Shown piece after piece: positions 8,119 to 14,360 of a DNA stretch of 15,208 bases. A program made the translations under genes and the position numbers. Numbering within the stretch: position 1 is the stretch's first letter; the number at the start of each line of letters is the position of its first letter. A model generated the notes under the pieces. It saw nothing but the letters and a program-made list of their open reading frames with translations. It made no database searches and was not told the DNA's origin. This DNA is from an uncultured bacterium (GTDB lineage Bacteria > Patescibacteriota > Minisyncoccia > Phycocordibacterales > PALSA-1337), in the NCBI GenBank assembly GCA_903870235.1, contig CAIQCA010000072.1, positions 1 through 15,208 of the forward strand, in the 5' to 3' direction.

Positions 8119-8343
8119 CTAATTTACTCCATTCGAACTTTGTACTGCTTCCAAAACTTTGTTGGTAATAAATCTTCCATTGTCATTTACTTCCTGCCAA
8201 GCTTGTATCTTACTACTACTGTTAACACCATTGAATATGAATCCTCCAATAAAAGACAAGATAATGGCTAAAATAGCCACATAGATGACAACTTCGATTA
8301 GAGTAAAGCCACTATTCTGTGTTTTTTGAGCTTTAAACACCAC
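8119..8343 (-). CDS. Very short prepilin (N-terminal helix only)
   Basis: This is a 74-residue protein starting with GTG (8343; a second GTG at 8340 is equally possible). The leader MVFKAQKTQNSG is followed by cleavage between G12 and F13, giving FTLIEVVIYVAILAIILSFIG with Glu at mature position 5. The sequence then continues for about 40 residues of amphipathic helix and stops with TAG. Related minor pilins of these genomes usually continue past this point into a beta-domain of 80 or more residues, so the protein is either truncated or a naturally minimal pilin. I see no frameshifted remainder, because the giant gene starts 20 bp after the stop. In-frame sequence upstream of the GTG has no ATG before a stop near 8401. 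Confidence 0.75.
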   Translation of the reverse strand: MVFKAQKTQNSGFTLIEVVIYVAILAIILSFIGGFIFNGVNSSSKIQAWQEVNDNGRFITNKVLEAVQSSNGVN

Positions 8344-8346
8344 CGT

Positions 8347-8352
8347 ATTATA
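8347..8352 (-). promoter_or_regulatory. TATAAT element at the short prepilin gene
   Basis: The minus strand reads TATAAT ending 4 bp before the first GTG (8343) of the short prepilin. A start 7 bp downstream would fall at the second GTG codon (8340), which would make the transcript leaderless. There is no clear -35 hexamer or TGn extension. It could drive the short prepilin and the giant gene. Confidence 0.35.
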
Positions 8353-8407
8353 GCAAAAAGCGTCGAAAATAGTAGCGAAAATATTGAGCGTGGGGATAGT
8401 CTATGCG

Positions 8408-8965
8408 TCAATACCACTGACCATTTATATTTACAACTTTTTTGGTAGTTGTTCCCGTGTTTCTATCAGAATATATGATAATCACACTATTGGCATCCTT
8501 GATCCAAACAGAGCTTGGCATCAACATTTGGTCTGGTGTAGGCATAACCATAGTCTGGAGCATATGCTGTGACAAAGAAATCAAATCTGCATCGGTCTTA
8601 TTGGTAACAAGTGTTTTTTCGGCTAGTGAACTTGCTTTGGCTGTCATATATGCTCTGATAGCTTTTACGTCCTTTGAAGCCATGATCTTATATCCAGAAA
8701 GTAATGCTATATATATGGCCTTCTTTTCGGTGGCTGAAATATCGCTAGAACTTGCCGGATCTACAGGCGCATTGAAATCTATCTTACTCAAATCTACATC
8801 GAAGGCGGACACACCAGCCGGGATGACTTGCATGGTGGATGTGACAACGGAAGATTTCTGACGGATCTTGACCACGACAATTATGGCAACGATGACTACA
8901 ATCACAATAATGGCAATCAGGATTATTTTATTTTTTATATTTTTCTCTGGTGGGATAGTATCCAT
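8408..8965 (-). CDS. Single-pass membrane protein of unknown function in the pilus operon
   Basis: This 185-residue protein is not one I recognise. A short basic N-terminus (MDTIPPEKNIKNK) is followed by a strongly hydrophobic segment at residues 14-32, rich in Ile and Val, then KIRQK, which predicts an N-in signal anchor with about 150 residues outside. There is no prepilin motif (no G-F with Glu at +5), so it is not a pilin. The outer domain has a helical part (78-140, with SATEKKAIYIALLSGY and AIRAYMTAKASSLAEK) and ends in beta-like segments, VWIKDANSVIIIYSD and KKVVNINGQWY. That ending recalls small NTF2-like or assay-type domains, but this is only a resemblance. There are no cysteines. 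It sits between two minor pilin genes on the same strand and ends with TGA. A pilus-assembly accessory role is inferred from position only. Confidence 0.8.
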   Translation of the reverse strand: MDTIPPEKNIKNKIILIAIIVIVVIVAIIVVVKIRQKSSVVTSTMQVIPAGVSAFDVDLSKIDFNAPVDPASSSDISATEKKAIYIALLSGYKIMASKDVKAIRAYMTAKASSLAEKTLVTNKTDADLISLSQHMLQTMVMPTPDQMLMPSSVWIKDANSVIIIYSDRNTGTTTKKVVNINGQWY

Positions 8966-8972
8966 ATTTTTA

Positions 8973-8979
8973 TTCCTTT
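8973..8979 (-). promoter_or_regulatory. Ribosome binding site of the membrane protein gene
   Basis: The minus strand reads AAAGGAA about 8 nucleotides before the ATG at 8965. It is the clearest Shine-Dalgarno-like site in the window, and it supports this start. Most other genes here lack one. Confidence 0.6.
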
Positions 8980-9037
8980 ATGATAACTGTAATTCAAAAA
9001 TTAATCTAGCTATGTCATAACGCAAGACATACATACT

Positions 9038-9571
9038 CTATGGTCCAGGCTGACGCCAATTAGTTAAAACAGTCGTCAAAGTTACTACTTCATTTACACT
9101 GCGCGCATTCATCCAAGAAACCGTGCTGGTCGCTATGGCGGTCGATGTACTAGTAAAATTACTGGACGGATTTAGTGTGATAGTGATAGATCGGAAAAAT
9201 TTTACGTCAACAATATCGGAAGTTGAGGCGGCAAAGACCCAACCGAAACCACCAGGACCAGATGCAAGTCCGTGTGCGCCGGAAATTATCAGATTTGAAA
9301 ATCCAGAATCACGAATAGATGTCACAGCTTCGATTCCCTCTCGCGCAATCAAGATAGCTTCCGACTTATCTAGATCAGATCGAGTAGACGTGTTGGCATC
9401 GATCAACATCTTTCCCGCGACGATAGAACCGATAGAAAATATGGCAATAGCCAAAACCAATTCCATCAGACTGAAACCGCGCATATTATTTTCCCTTACA
9501 ATACTATTTTTTCCGGCGGAGTTGTTTTTATTTGATTTGTGCATATAAATTTCAGATATCAACATTTTCAT
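9038..9571 (-). CDS. PilV-like minor prepilin
   Basis: This is a prepilin of 177 residues from the first ATG. The prepilin signal is MRGFSLMELVLAIAIFSIG, with cleavage expected between G32 and F33 and Glu at mature position 5. I kept the ATG at 9571 because it directly follows the TAA of the FimT-like gene, but Met10 (9544) would give a more usual leader of 23 residues, and Met30 (9484) a very short one. The segment ILIAREGIEAVTSIRDSGF is typical of PilV/GspI-type minor pilins found beside FimT-like ones. The rest is Ser/Thr-rich, with the IRDSGFSNL motif near residues 91-99. It ends with TAG 72 bp before the next gene. Confidence 0.78.
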   Translation of the reverse strand: MKMLISEIYMHKSNKNNSAGKNSIVRENNMRGFSLMELVLAIAIFSIGSIVAGKMLIDANTSTRSDLDKSEAILIAREGIEAVTSIRDSGFSNLIISGAHGLASGPGGFGWVFAASTSDIVDVKFFRSITITLNPSSNFTSTSTAIATSTVSWMNARSVNEVVTLTTVLTNWRQPGP

Positions 9572-10051
9572 TTAATTTTGCACGATGGTGCCAAAACTAT
9601 CAACCGTCAAAGTCCTCATAAGCCCATTCCAGATTATCGATACTGTACCTGTCGCTGTCGGTTTACCAGTATGCTTAGCAAAACTTATTTCCGTGGAGGA
9701 GGCTGGCAAATAGACTATCGTATTTCCTAAGACTTGGTAGGATTCATCGTATGAAGTGTTGTGAGACGAACATGCCGCACCAGCTGCACCTTTGTACAAA
9801 ACAAAAGTCTGTGTATAAATACCGTTTTGGTTCAAACAAATTCCATATTGATCATCTCCCTTTTGTGCGACTGACTGGCTACGCGCGCGTGTGAGAGTGT
9901 CGCCGATTTGGCCTTGTATACCTGCAATAGTCTGACCATTGTAAAACTGCAATCCGAGAGGTGCTGTTACGAGCGACACGACCATGATCACAGCCAAAAC
10001 TATTATCACCTCTAGGATAGTAAAACCTCTGCGGGAAAAGCCAGGATTCAT
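9572..10051 (-). CDS. GspH/FimT-like minor (pseudo)pilin
   Basis: This is a complete 159-residue prepilin. The leader MNPGFSRRG is followed by predicted cleavage between G9 and F10, giving mature FTILEVIIVLAVIMVVSLV with Glu at mature position 5. The segment GDTLTRARSQSVAQKGDDQYG (50-70) is typical of GspH/FimT proteins, in which the helix ends with a region near 'LARSxA' before the beta-domain. Two cysteines (72 and 94) could form a disulfide in the globular domain. Minor pilins of this type prime pilus assembly or sit at the tip. Its TAA stop abuts the ATG of the next prepilin with no spacing, which suggests translational coupling. Confidence 0.82.
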   Translation of the reverse strand: MNPGFSRRGFTILEVIIVLAVIMVVSLVTAPLGLQFYNGQTIAGIQGQIGDTLTRARSQSVAQKGDDQYGICLNQNGIYTQTFVLYKGAAGAACSSHNTSYDESYQVLGNTIVYLPASSTEISFAKHTGKPTATGTVSIIWNGLMRTLTVDSFGTIVQN

Positions 10052-10060
10052 AATAAATGA

Positions 10061-10069
10061 ATTATAACA
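10061..10069 (-). promoter_or_regulatory. Extended -10 element just upstream of the FimT-like gene
   Basis: The minus strand again reads TGTTATAAT, identical to the element before the major pilin. The expected transcription start is only about 3 nucleotides before the ATG at 10051, so a transcript from here would be nearly leaderless. It lies in the 40-bp gap after pilC. It may provide separate expression of the minor pilins and the downstream giant gene. No clear -35 hexamer is visible. Confidence 0.4.
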
Positions 10070-10091
10070 TAAACTATGGCTACATCTATAA

Positions 10092-11144
10092 CTAGTTTAT
10101 GCTTCCAGTGAGTTTATAGATCGGCAAGATGATAGCTAGAGCCAACGTTGCCACAGCAACACCGATAAGCACCAGGAGGACTGGCTCGATAACAACCGGC
10201 AAGCGTTTGGTCTTGATGTTTATCTCTTTTGAATAATAATCAGCCAAATTGGCGAATGATTCTTGTAAAGACCCAGAATTCTCACCGACAGACAAAAGGT
10301 TAACAAAGTTGGAAGGATACAGGATTGGATACAATTTCACAGTTTCCGTTACAGAAACTCCGTTTAGCAATCTGGCTCTGATGTCCATCAAAGCTTTCTT
10401 ATAATATGAATTCCCTGTACCAACAAAGGCAATCTCCAGAGACTCATCTACTGTGAGTCCAGATTTCAAAAGTGTGGCCATGAGTTGACTGAAAAGAGCC
10501 AATTGGTAATCACGGATCATGTCACCAGCCAGAGGTGCGTGCATAAGGAATCTGTCCATGACTGATTTTACCAATGCCAATCGTTTGAGTACTTGGAAGA
10601 AAATGTATAGCACGATCAAACCCAATATAACCGCTGGCCAGTATACTTGTAAAAACACAGAGGCATTCAAAATAAATTCTGTTATCCACGGTAGCTGGAC
10701 GTGTAGACTTGTGAACATTGGTACCAGCTTCGGCAAGATAAATACTGATAGTCCACCGCCAAGGATGCCTGTTGCGCCGATAACCAACTTCGGATACAAA
10801 GTCACTGAACTGATTTCTTTACGTAGGTTACTATCACGACTAAGCCAGTCGGCCAAGAAATCCAAATTTTCTGGTAATGAACCCGAAACTTCACCGGCAC
10901 GTACCAAGCTAGTGACAACTTTTCCGAACATACTGTTACTGTTGGCCATGGCGGTATACAACGATACTCCTTTGGCAAGGTGACCACTAATATCCATGAG
11001 TGTCTTTTTGAGATTTTTGGATCGAGCCTGATTGGCTAGAGAAATGATGGCTTCGTCGATAGACACGCCTCCACGCAAAAGCACAGACAAGTTTTTTGCA
11101 AACTCAACCTGATCTTCTAGTTGTAGGGTTGACTTAAAGGTCAT
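10092..11144 (-). CDS. pilC: PilC/GspF-type pilus platform protein
   Basis: This is a complete 350-residue inner-membrane platform protein. Two T2SSF repeats are visible, about residues 13-136 and 213-336, each with a matching motif: GEVSGSLPENL at 84-94 and GENSGSLQESF at 287-297. Membrane segments are predicted near 117-142, 165-188 and 318-342. The protein couples the PilB ATPase to pilin extraction and assembly in the membrane. The length is somewhat short compared with the usual 400 or so because the N-terminal cytoplasmic extension is small. It follows pilB by 32 bp and ends 40 bp before the FimT-like gene. Confidence 0.95.
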   Translation of the reverse strand: MTFKSTLQLEDQVEFAKNLSVLLRGGVSIDEAIISLANQARSKNLKKTLMDISGHLAKGVSLYTAMANSNSMFGKVVTSLVRAGEVSGSLPENLDFLADWLSRDSNLRKEISSVTLYPKLVIGATGILGGGLSVFILPKLVPMFTSLHVQLPWITEFILNASVFLQVYWPAVILGLIVLYIFFQVLKRLALVKSVMDRFLMHAPLAGDMIRDYQLALFSQLMATLLKSGLTVDESLEIAFVGTGNSYYKKALMDIRARLLNGVSVTETVKLYPILYPSNFVNLLSVGENSGSLQESFANLADYYSKEINIKTKRLPVVIEPVLLVLIGVAVATLALAIILPIYKLTGSIN

Positions 11145-11176
11145 CGTAAGAAAACATTCTTAACGGTGAAGCGACA

Positions 11177-12871
11177 TTAGTTCGTAAGACCTAGTATTTC
11201 TTCGAAGGTAGTTAAACCTTTGAAAACTAGACCGACACCATTGTAGAACATAGTAATCATACCATTTCCTGCAGCTTTTGCCTCTATAGAGGAAGCTGAT
11301 GATTTCTTGATCACAAGGTCACGTATATCGTCATCAATTTCCATAACTTCAAATATACCCATACGGCCAAGATAACCAGTGTGATTGCAGTTTTTACATC
11401 CAGTACCTTTATATAGTTTCAAATCTTCTATGCGTTGGCCCGGGAAATGTCTGGTCATCAAGGTCTTGAACTCTGGTTCATCTTTGATCCTTTTTATCTC
11501 CGACAAGTTTTCTGGATGTGGTGGATACAAAATCTTGCAATAAGAACAAATCTTGCGTACCAATCTCTGAGAGATAATCACGTTGACAGAAGACGCCACC
11601 AAGAAAGGTTCCACACCCATCTCTGTGAGACGCGGGAAAATAGTAGCAGCATCGTTGGAGTGCATGGTCGACAAAAGCATGTGACCAGTCATAGAAGCAT
11701 TGATAGCGATTGAAGCTGTTTCATTGTCACGGATTTCTCCGACCATGATCACGTCCGGGTCCTGACGAACGATCTCGCGTAGACCGTTAGCAAAAGTAAT
11801 ATTCTTTTTGGCATTTACCTGAATCTGCTGAACCTTCGTTACACTATATTCTACTGGATCTTCGATGGTGACGATGTTTATCGGCAGCTGGTTCAACACC
11901 AGCATGATCGAATAAAGTGTGGTGGTCTTACCAGCACCAGTAGGTCCAACCACAATGATCATACCGTAAGGTTTATCTATAGCGCGCTTAACCTTCTCCA
12001 AATCTTCGTCGAGAAGTCCGAGGTCTTCTAGAGCCATCTTCCTGGATTTCTCCGAGAGGATACGCATCACGATATTTTCCCCATGAGTGATCGGCAAGAT
12101 AGAGACACGCACATCGAACTTAACTTTATCTTTCGTATAATCGAAACGACCGTCCTGTGTGGCGTCTTGCTCATCTGTACGCAAGTGAGACATAATCTTT
12201 ATTCTCGACACTACTGGGCGATGCATGTCCATCGGGTATTTGGAAACTTCATACAAAGTACCGTCGATACGGAAACGCACAGAAACAAACCCATCGTAAG
12301 CCGGTTCCAAGTGTATATCCGACGCGTAGTTCTCATAGGCATAGTCCAGAAGACGCTCAACTAGAGCCACTGGACTGCTTTCGTTCTTGTTCACCTCATA
12401 ATCTTCGATAAGGTCCTTAACAGTCTTATATATATTGTCTTTGTAATTTTTGAATGCTTCGCGCATACCAAAAGGTGTAGCATAGTAAACTACAACTTTT
12501 CCTTTATTGATCTTTACCAACGAATCGATAAACTCAATATTATTGGGGTCAATAATAGCTAGGCTTATGTCAGCACCTTCTTTAGCAAAGATAACAGCAC
12601 CCTGAGAACGCGCCACAACCTCGGGCAGAATTTCAAAAGCCTCGTTATCAACTCCTTGCTCATTGATATCTACAAATGGTACACCGTATTCTCTAGCAAT
12701 AAGTTCTCCCAGATCACGATCCTGGATTTCTCCACGTTCAACCAAAGATATTTCTACTGATTGATTGAGTTTATCAGCATCTTCAGCGGCCGCCTTAAAG
12801 CGAAGCTCATCTATATGACCTTTGGAAACAAGTAATTCCTTTAGCTTTTCTCGATCATATGAGAGTGACAT
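11177..12871 (-). CDS. pilB: PilB/GspE-type pilus assembly ATPase
   Basis: This is a complete 564-residue secretion-type AAA ATPase that powers pilin polymerisation from the cytoplasmic face of the membrane. Residues 1-150 form an MshEN/T2SSE N-terminal region. The core carries SDIHLEP (184-190), Walker A GPTGAGKTT (309-317), the Asp box VTIEDPVEY (334-342), Walker B DVIMVGEIRD (373-382) and the His-box region TGHMLLSTMHSNDA (395-408). A zinc-binding tetracysteine is present as CSYC (442-445) and CKNC (492-495). The tetracysteine and N-terminal domain mark an assembly (PilB/GspE) ATPase rather than the retraction ATPase PilT. All catalytic motifs look intact. Upstream is the major pilin (11-bp gap) and downstream is PilC (32-bp gap). 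No convincing Shine-Dalgarno site precedes the ATG. Confidence 0.96.
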   Translation of the reverse strand: MSLSYDREKLKELLVSKGHIDELRFKAAAEDADKLNQSVEISLVERGEIQDRDLGELIAREYGVPFVDINEQGVDNEAFEILPEVVARSQGAVIFAKEGADISLAIIDPNNIEFIDSLVKINKGKVVVYYATPFGMREAFKNYKDNIYKTVKDLIEDYEVNKNESSPVALVERLLDYAYENYASDIHLEPAYDGFVSVRFRIDGTLYEVSKYPMDMHRPVVSRIKIMSHLRTDEQDATQDGRFDYTKDKVKFDVRVSILPITHGENIVMRILSEKSRKMALEDLGLLDEDLEKVKRAIDKPYGMIIVVGPTGAGKTTTLYSIMLVLNQLPINIVTIEDPVEYSVTKVQQIQVNAKKNITFANGLREIVRQDPDVIMVGEIRDNETASIAINASMTGHMLLSTMHSNDAATIFPRLTEMGVEPFLVASSVNVIISQRLVRKICSYCKILYPPHPENLSEIKRIKDEPEFKTLMTRHFPGQRIEDLKLYKGTGCKNCNHTGYLGRMGIFEVMEIDDDIRDLVIKKSSASSIEAKAAGNGMITMFYNGVGLVFKGLTTFEEILGLTN

Positions 12872-12882
12872 TTGTCAAAATA

Positions 12883-13443
12883 TTATCTAGAGACGCCGAT
12901 ATCACCGTCAACATTACCACCGGAAGTGACATTTTCTGTAAGAGGTGCACAGACAAGGACGCGACTGTTACTCAATGAGAGTTTTGCGATAAAATATCCA
13001 GTACCAGTTCCAGTCGAAGTCGCTGAAGGATCAGTCGGCATTGACGTAACATAAGACACCCCACCTTGAGTAGAAGTAGCTACATAACCACCAAGAGCAG
13101 CGAAACCGGAGCAAGTAGTAGCACTAGACTTACAAATTTCATTGGTTGCTGTAGCAGCTATCACAGCACAAGTAGTCGAAGCTGAAACATAGTGGTTGGT
13201 ACTGTCTATCGGTATTGCATTTGGAATAGTGCCATTGTTATCGATAACATACTGATAAACCGCACTCAAGATTGTAGCCACATCTGCCCTTCTTTGTGCG
13301 TTTCTAGCATCACCAAGTTGTTTAGCTGGGTTTATAGCGACGATAACGATACCTGCCAAGATCGCGATAATGGCTACAACAAGCAAGATTTCCAAAAGAG
13401 TGAAACCTCGTGAGTTAGCATTGGCGCGCATTTTTTTCATCAT
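12883..13443 (-). CDS. Type IV prepilin, probable major pilin
   Basis: This is a 186-residue prepilin. A basic leader (MMKKMRANANSRG) is followed by the class III signal with predicted cleavage between G13 and F14, giving mature FTLLEILLVVAIIAILAG with the invariant Glu at mature position 5. Residues 14-37 form the hydrophobic N-terminal helix that packs in the pilus core. The following NPAKQLGDARNAQRRADV segment is typical of pilins and GspG-like pseudopilins. The C-terminal region is Ser/Thr-rich with four cysteines (92, 104, 111, 165) and a MPTDPS...GTGY motif common in this pilin group. It is the first gene after the probable promoter and the longest pilin here, which is why I call it the likely main subunit. 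PilB starts 11 bp after its stop. Met2 or Met5 are alternative starts. Confidence 0.85.
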   Translation of the reverse strand: MMKKMRANANSRGFTLLEILLVVAIIAILAGIVIVAINPAKQLGDARNAQRRADVATILSAVYQYVIDNNGTIPNAIPIDSTNHYVSASTTCAVIAATATNEICKSSATTCSGFAALGGYVATSTQGGVSYVTSMPTDPSATSTGTGTGYFIAKLSLSNSRVLVCAPLTENVTSGGNVDGDIGVSR

Positions 13444-13483
13444 ATATGTTAAATTAAGAATAAGCTTATTAATAAAACTTGAT

Positions 13484-13551
13484 CACATGTGTGGATTAAG
13501 TGCTTAAATTATAACACATATAAACACCTCGCTCACTATGACATGTGTGGA
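13484..13551. repeat. Pair of 11-bp direct repeats flanking the pilus promoter
   Basis: The plus-strand sequence ACATGTGTGGA occurs at 13485-13495 and again at 13541-13551, a spacing of 56 bp. One copy lies upstream and one downstream of the -10 element at 13508-13513. The first copy is extended into the palindrome CACATGTG (13484-13491). The arrangement could be a pair of operator sites, but no regulator is identified and chance cannot be excluded. Confidence 0.3.
13508..13516 (-). promoter_or_regulatory. Extended -10 promoter element for the pilus gene cluster
   Basis: The minus strand reads TGTTATAAT, a perfect TATAAT with an upstream TGn extension. No good -35 hexamer is present at 16-18 bp, as expected of extended -10 promoters. 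It lies in the 131-bp gap between the HAD gene and the first prepilin, and would give a leader of roughly 55-60 nucleotides. This is the largest gap on the right side of the window and the natural start of the pilus operon. Confidence 0.6.
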
Positions 13552-13574
13552 AAACTAACGTATTTCAGTCATTT

Positions 13575-14327
13575 TTACTCCCCAATCATTCCAGCAATGA
13601 TTTTCTTGGTCTCTTCCGGACCACTTACCTGCATACAGTCAATTCCGGTGGATTTTGCCGGATAGTCGTTTCCACCATGGAAAAGAGTATCACCGATAAA
13701 AATCATATGATCGAGGGGCATATGCAAAAATTCTTCCAATTTACGAATTCCGTAAGCTTTGTTGACACCTTTCATGGTTATATCAACAGATGTTGAGCCA
13801 CCGACACGTACATCAAATCTCGGTAGCTTCTCTTTTAAGATTTCCGCTATTTGCTGTCGTTTCTCTCTAGTGGGATCCCATGCTTCCTTCAAATCTAATG
13901 GTGCCTCTTGTCCCAAGCCAGAAAATGTTATTTGAGATCCACGATCTTCAATAAGCGGTCCATATGTTTTTTCTGGCTTTTCGAATTTTACTATAGAAAG
14001 AGCCATGTTCAATTTTTCTATAATATTTTTTCTGTCATTCTCAGCAATGTTTTCCGCATACTGCTCATGCCATTCGCCACGCCAAACGTATAATCTTGTT
14101 CCAGAAGTTGGTAATAAAAACAAATTCGTGAATCTCTGCCCTTCGATCGGTAATTTACTTAAAAATTGAGTTTGAAATTGAGGATAGCCACCGCCGGAGA
14201 TAACCGCCACCTTCTTTTTGGCCAAAAGAAATATTATTAACTTGGCCATCTCATCATCTAAAACGGATTTGCTGGCCGCGAGCGTGCCATCTAAATCGAA
14301 TATTATAAGTTCTTTTTGTTGATTCAT
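13575..14327 (-). CDS. HAD-IIB family hydrolase, phosphomannomutase-like
   Basis: This is a complete 250-residue protein from ATG to TAA. HAD motif I is FDLDGTLA at residues 10-17, with D11 as nucleophile and D13 as general acid/base. The motif II region is SGGG at 44-47, K190 is a candidate motif III lysine (in GVNKAYGI), and motif IV is IGDTLFHGGND at 211-221. The segment VGGSTSVDITMKGVNK (175-190) and the GDTxxxGGND motif resemble the eukaryotic-type phosphomannomutase branch of HAD-IIB, and the length matches that family (about 245-250 residues). The likely reaction is mannose 1-phosphate to mannose 6-phosphate in the cytoplasm, but a sugar-phosphate phosphatase role is also possible. It follows the GH130 gene by 33 bp on the same strand, so the two are probably co-transcribed. 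No clear Shine-Dalgarno site precedes the ATG. Confidence 0.82.
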   Translation of the reverse strand: MNQQKELIIFDLDGTLAASKSVLDDEMAKLIIFLLAKKKVAVISGGGYPQFQTQFLSKLPIEGQRFTNLFLLPTSGTRLYVWRGEWHEQYAENIAENDRKNIIEKLNMALSIVKFEKPEKTYGPLIEDRGSQITFSGLGQEAPLDLKEAWDPTREKRQQIAEILKEKLPRFDVRVGGSTSVDITMKGVNKAYGIRKLEEFLHMPLDHMIFIGDTLFHGGNDYPAKSTGIDCMQVSGPEETKKIIAGMIGE

Positions 14328-14360
14328 CGTATGAGGGTAATATTACAAAAGCTATTTTGT

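Noticed and set aside
7464..8168. Plus-strand open frame of 234 codons, and similar Pro/Val-rich ones at 6252-6773, 5442-5819 and 2319-2717
   Set aside because: They lie opposite the giant minus-strand frame, and their Pro/Val-rich, low-complexity make-up is what the antisense of Gly/Thr/Asn repeats gives. They show no domain, no signal and no start context.
8099..8343. Short prepilin and giant protein as one gene split by a frameshift
   Set aside because: The giant protein has its own complete Sec signal peptide directly after its ATG, and the prepilin ends with its own TAG 20 bp earlier; two separate export signals argue for two genes.
8408..8410. TGA at the end of the membrane protein as a sense codon (recoded genetic code of some related lineages)
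   Set aside because: Read-through would add only about 20 residues of unlikely sequence before TAA, the protein has a natural ending, and Trp is encoded by TGG throughout; the standard code explains the window.
8442..9548. Plus-strand open frames opposite the membrane protein (8442-8861) and the PilV-like gene (9123-9548)
   Set aside because: The minus-strand frames have a membrane anchor with ribosome site and a prepilin motif respectively; the plus-strand frames show nothing recognisable.
12083..12364. Plus-strand frames opposite pilB, such as 12083-12364 and 11435-11713
   Set aside because: They are shadows of the well-supported ATPase gene and lack any protein signature.
14345..14360. 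Small inverted repeat ACAAAA-GCTA-TTTTGT right after the GH130 stop, as a terminator
   Set aside because: The stem has only six pairs, mostly A-T, with no T-tract behind it, and the next gene starts 18 bp later; it is too weak to call.
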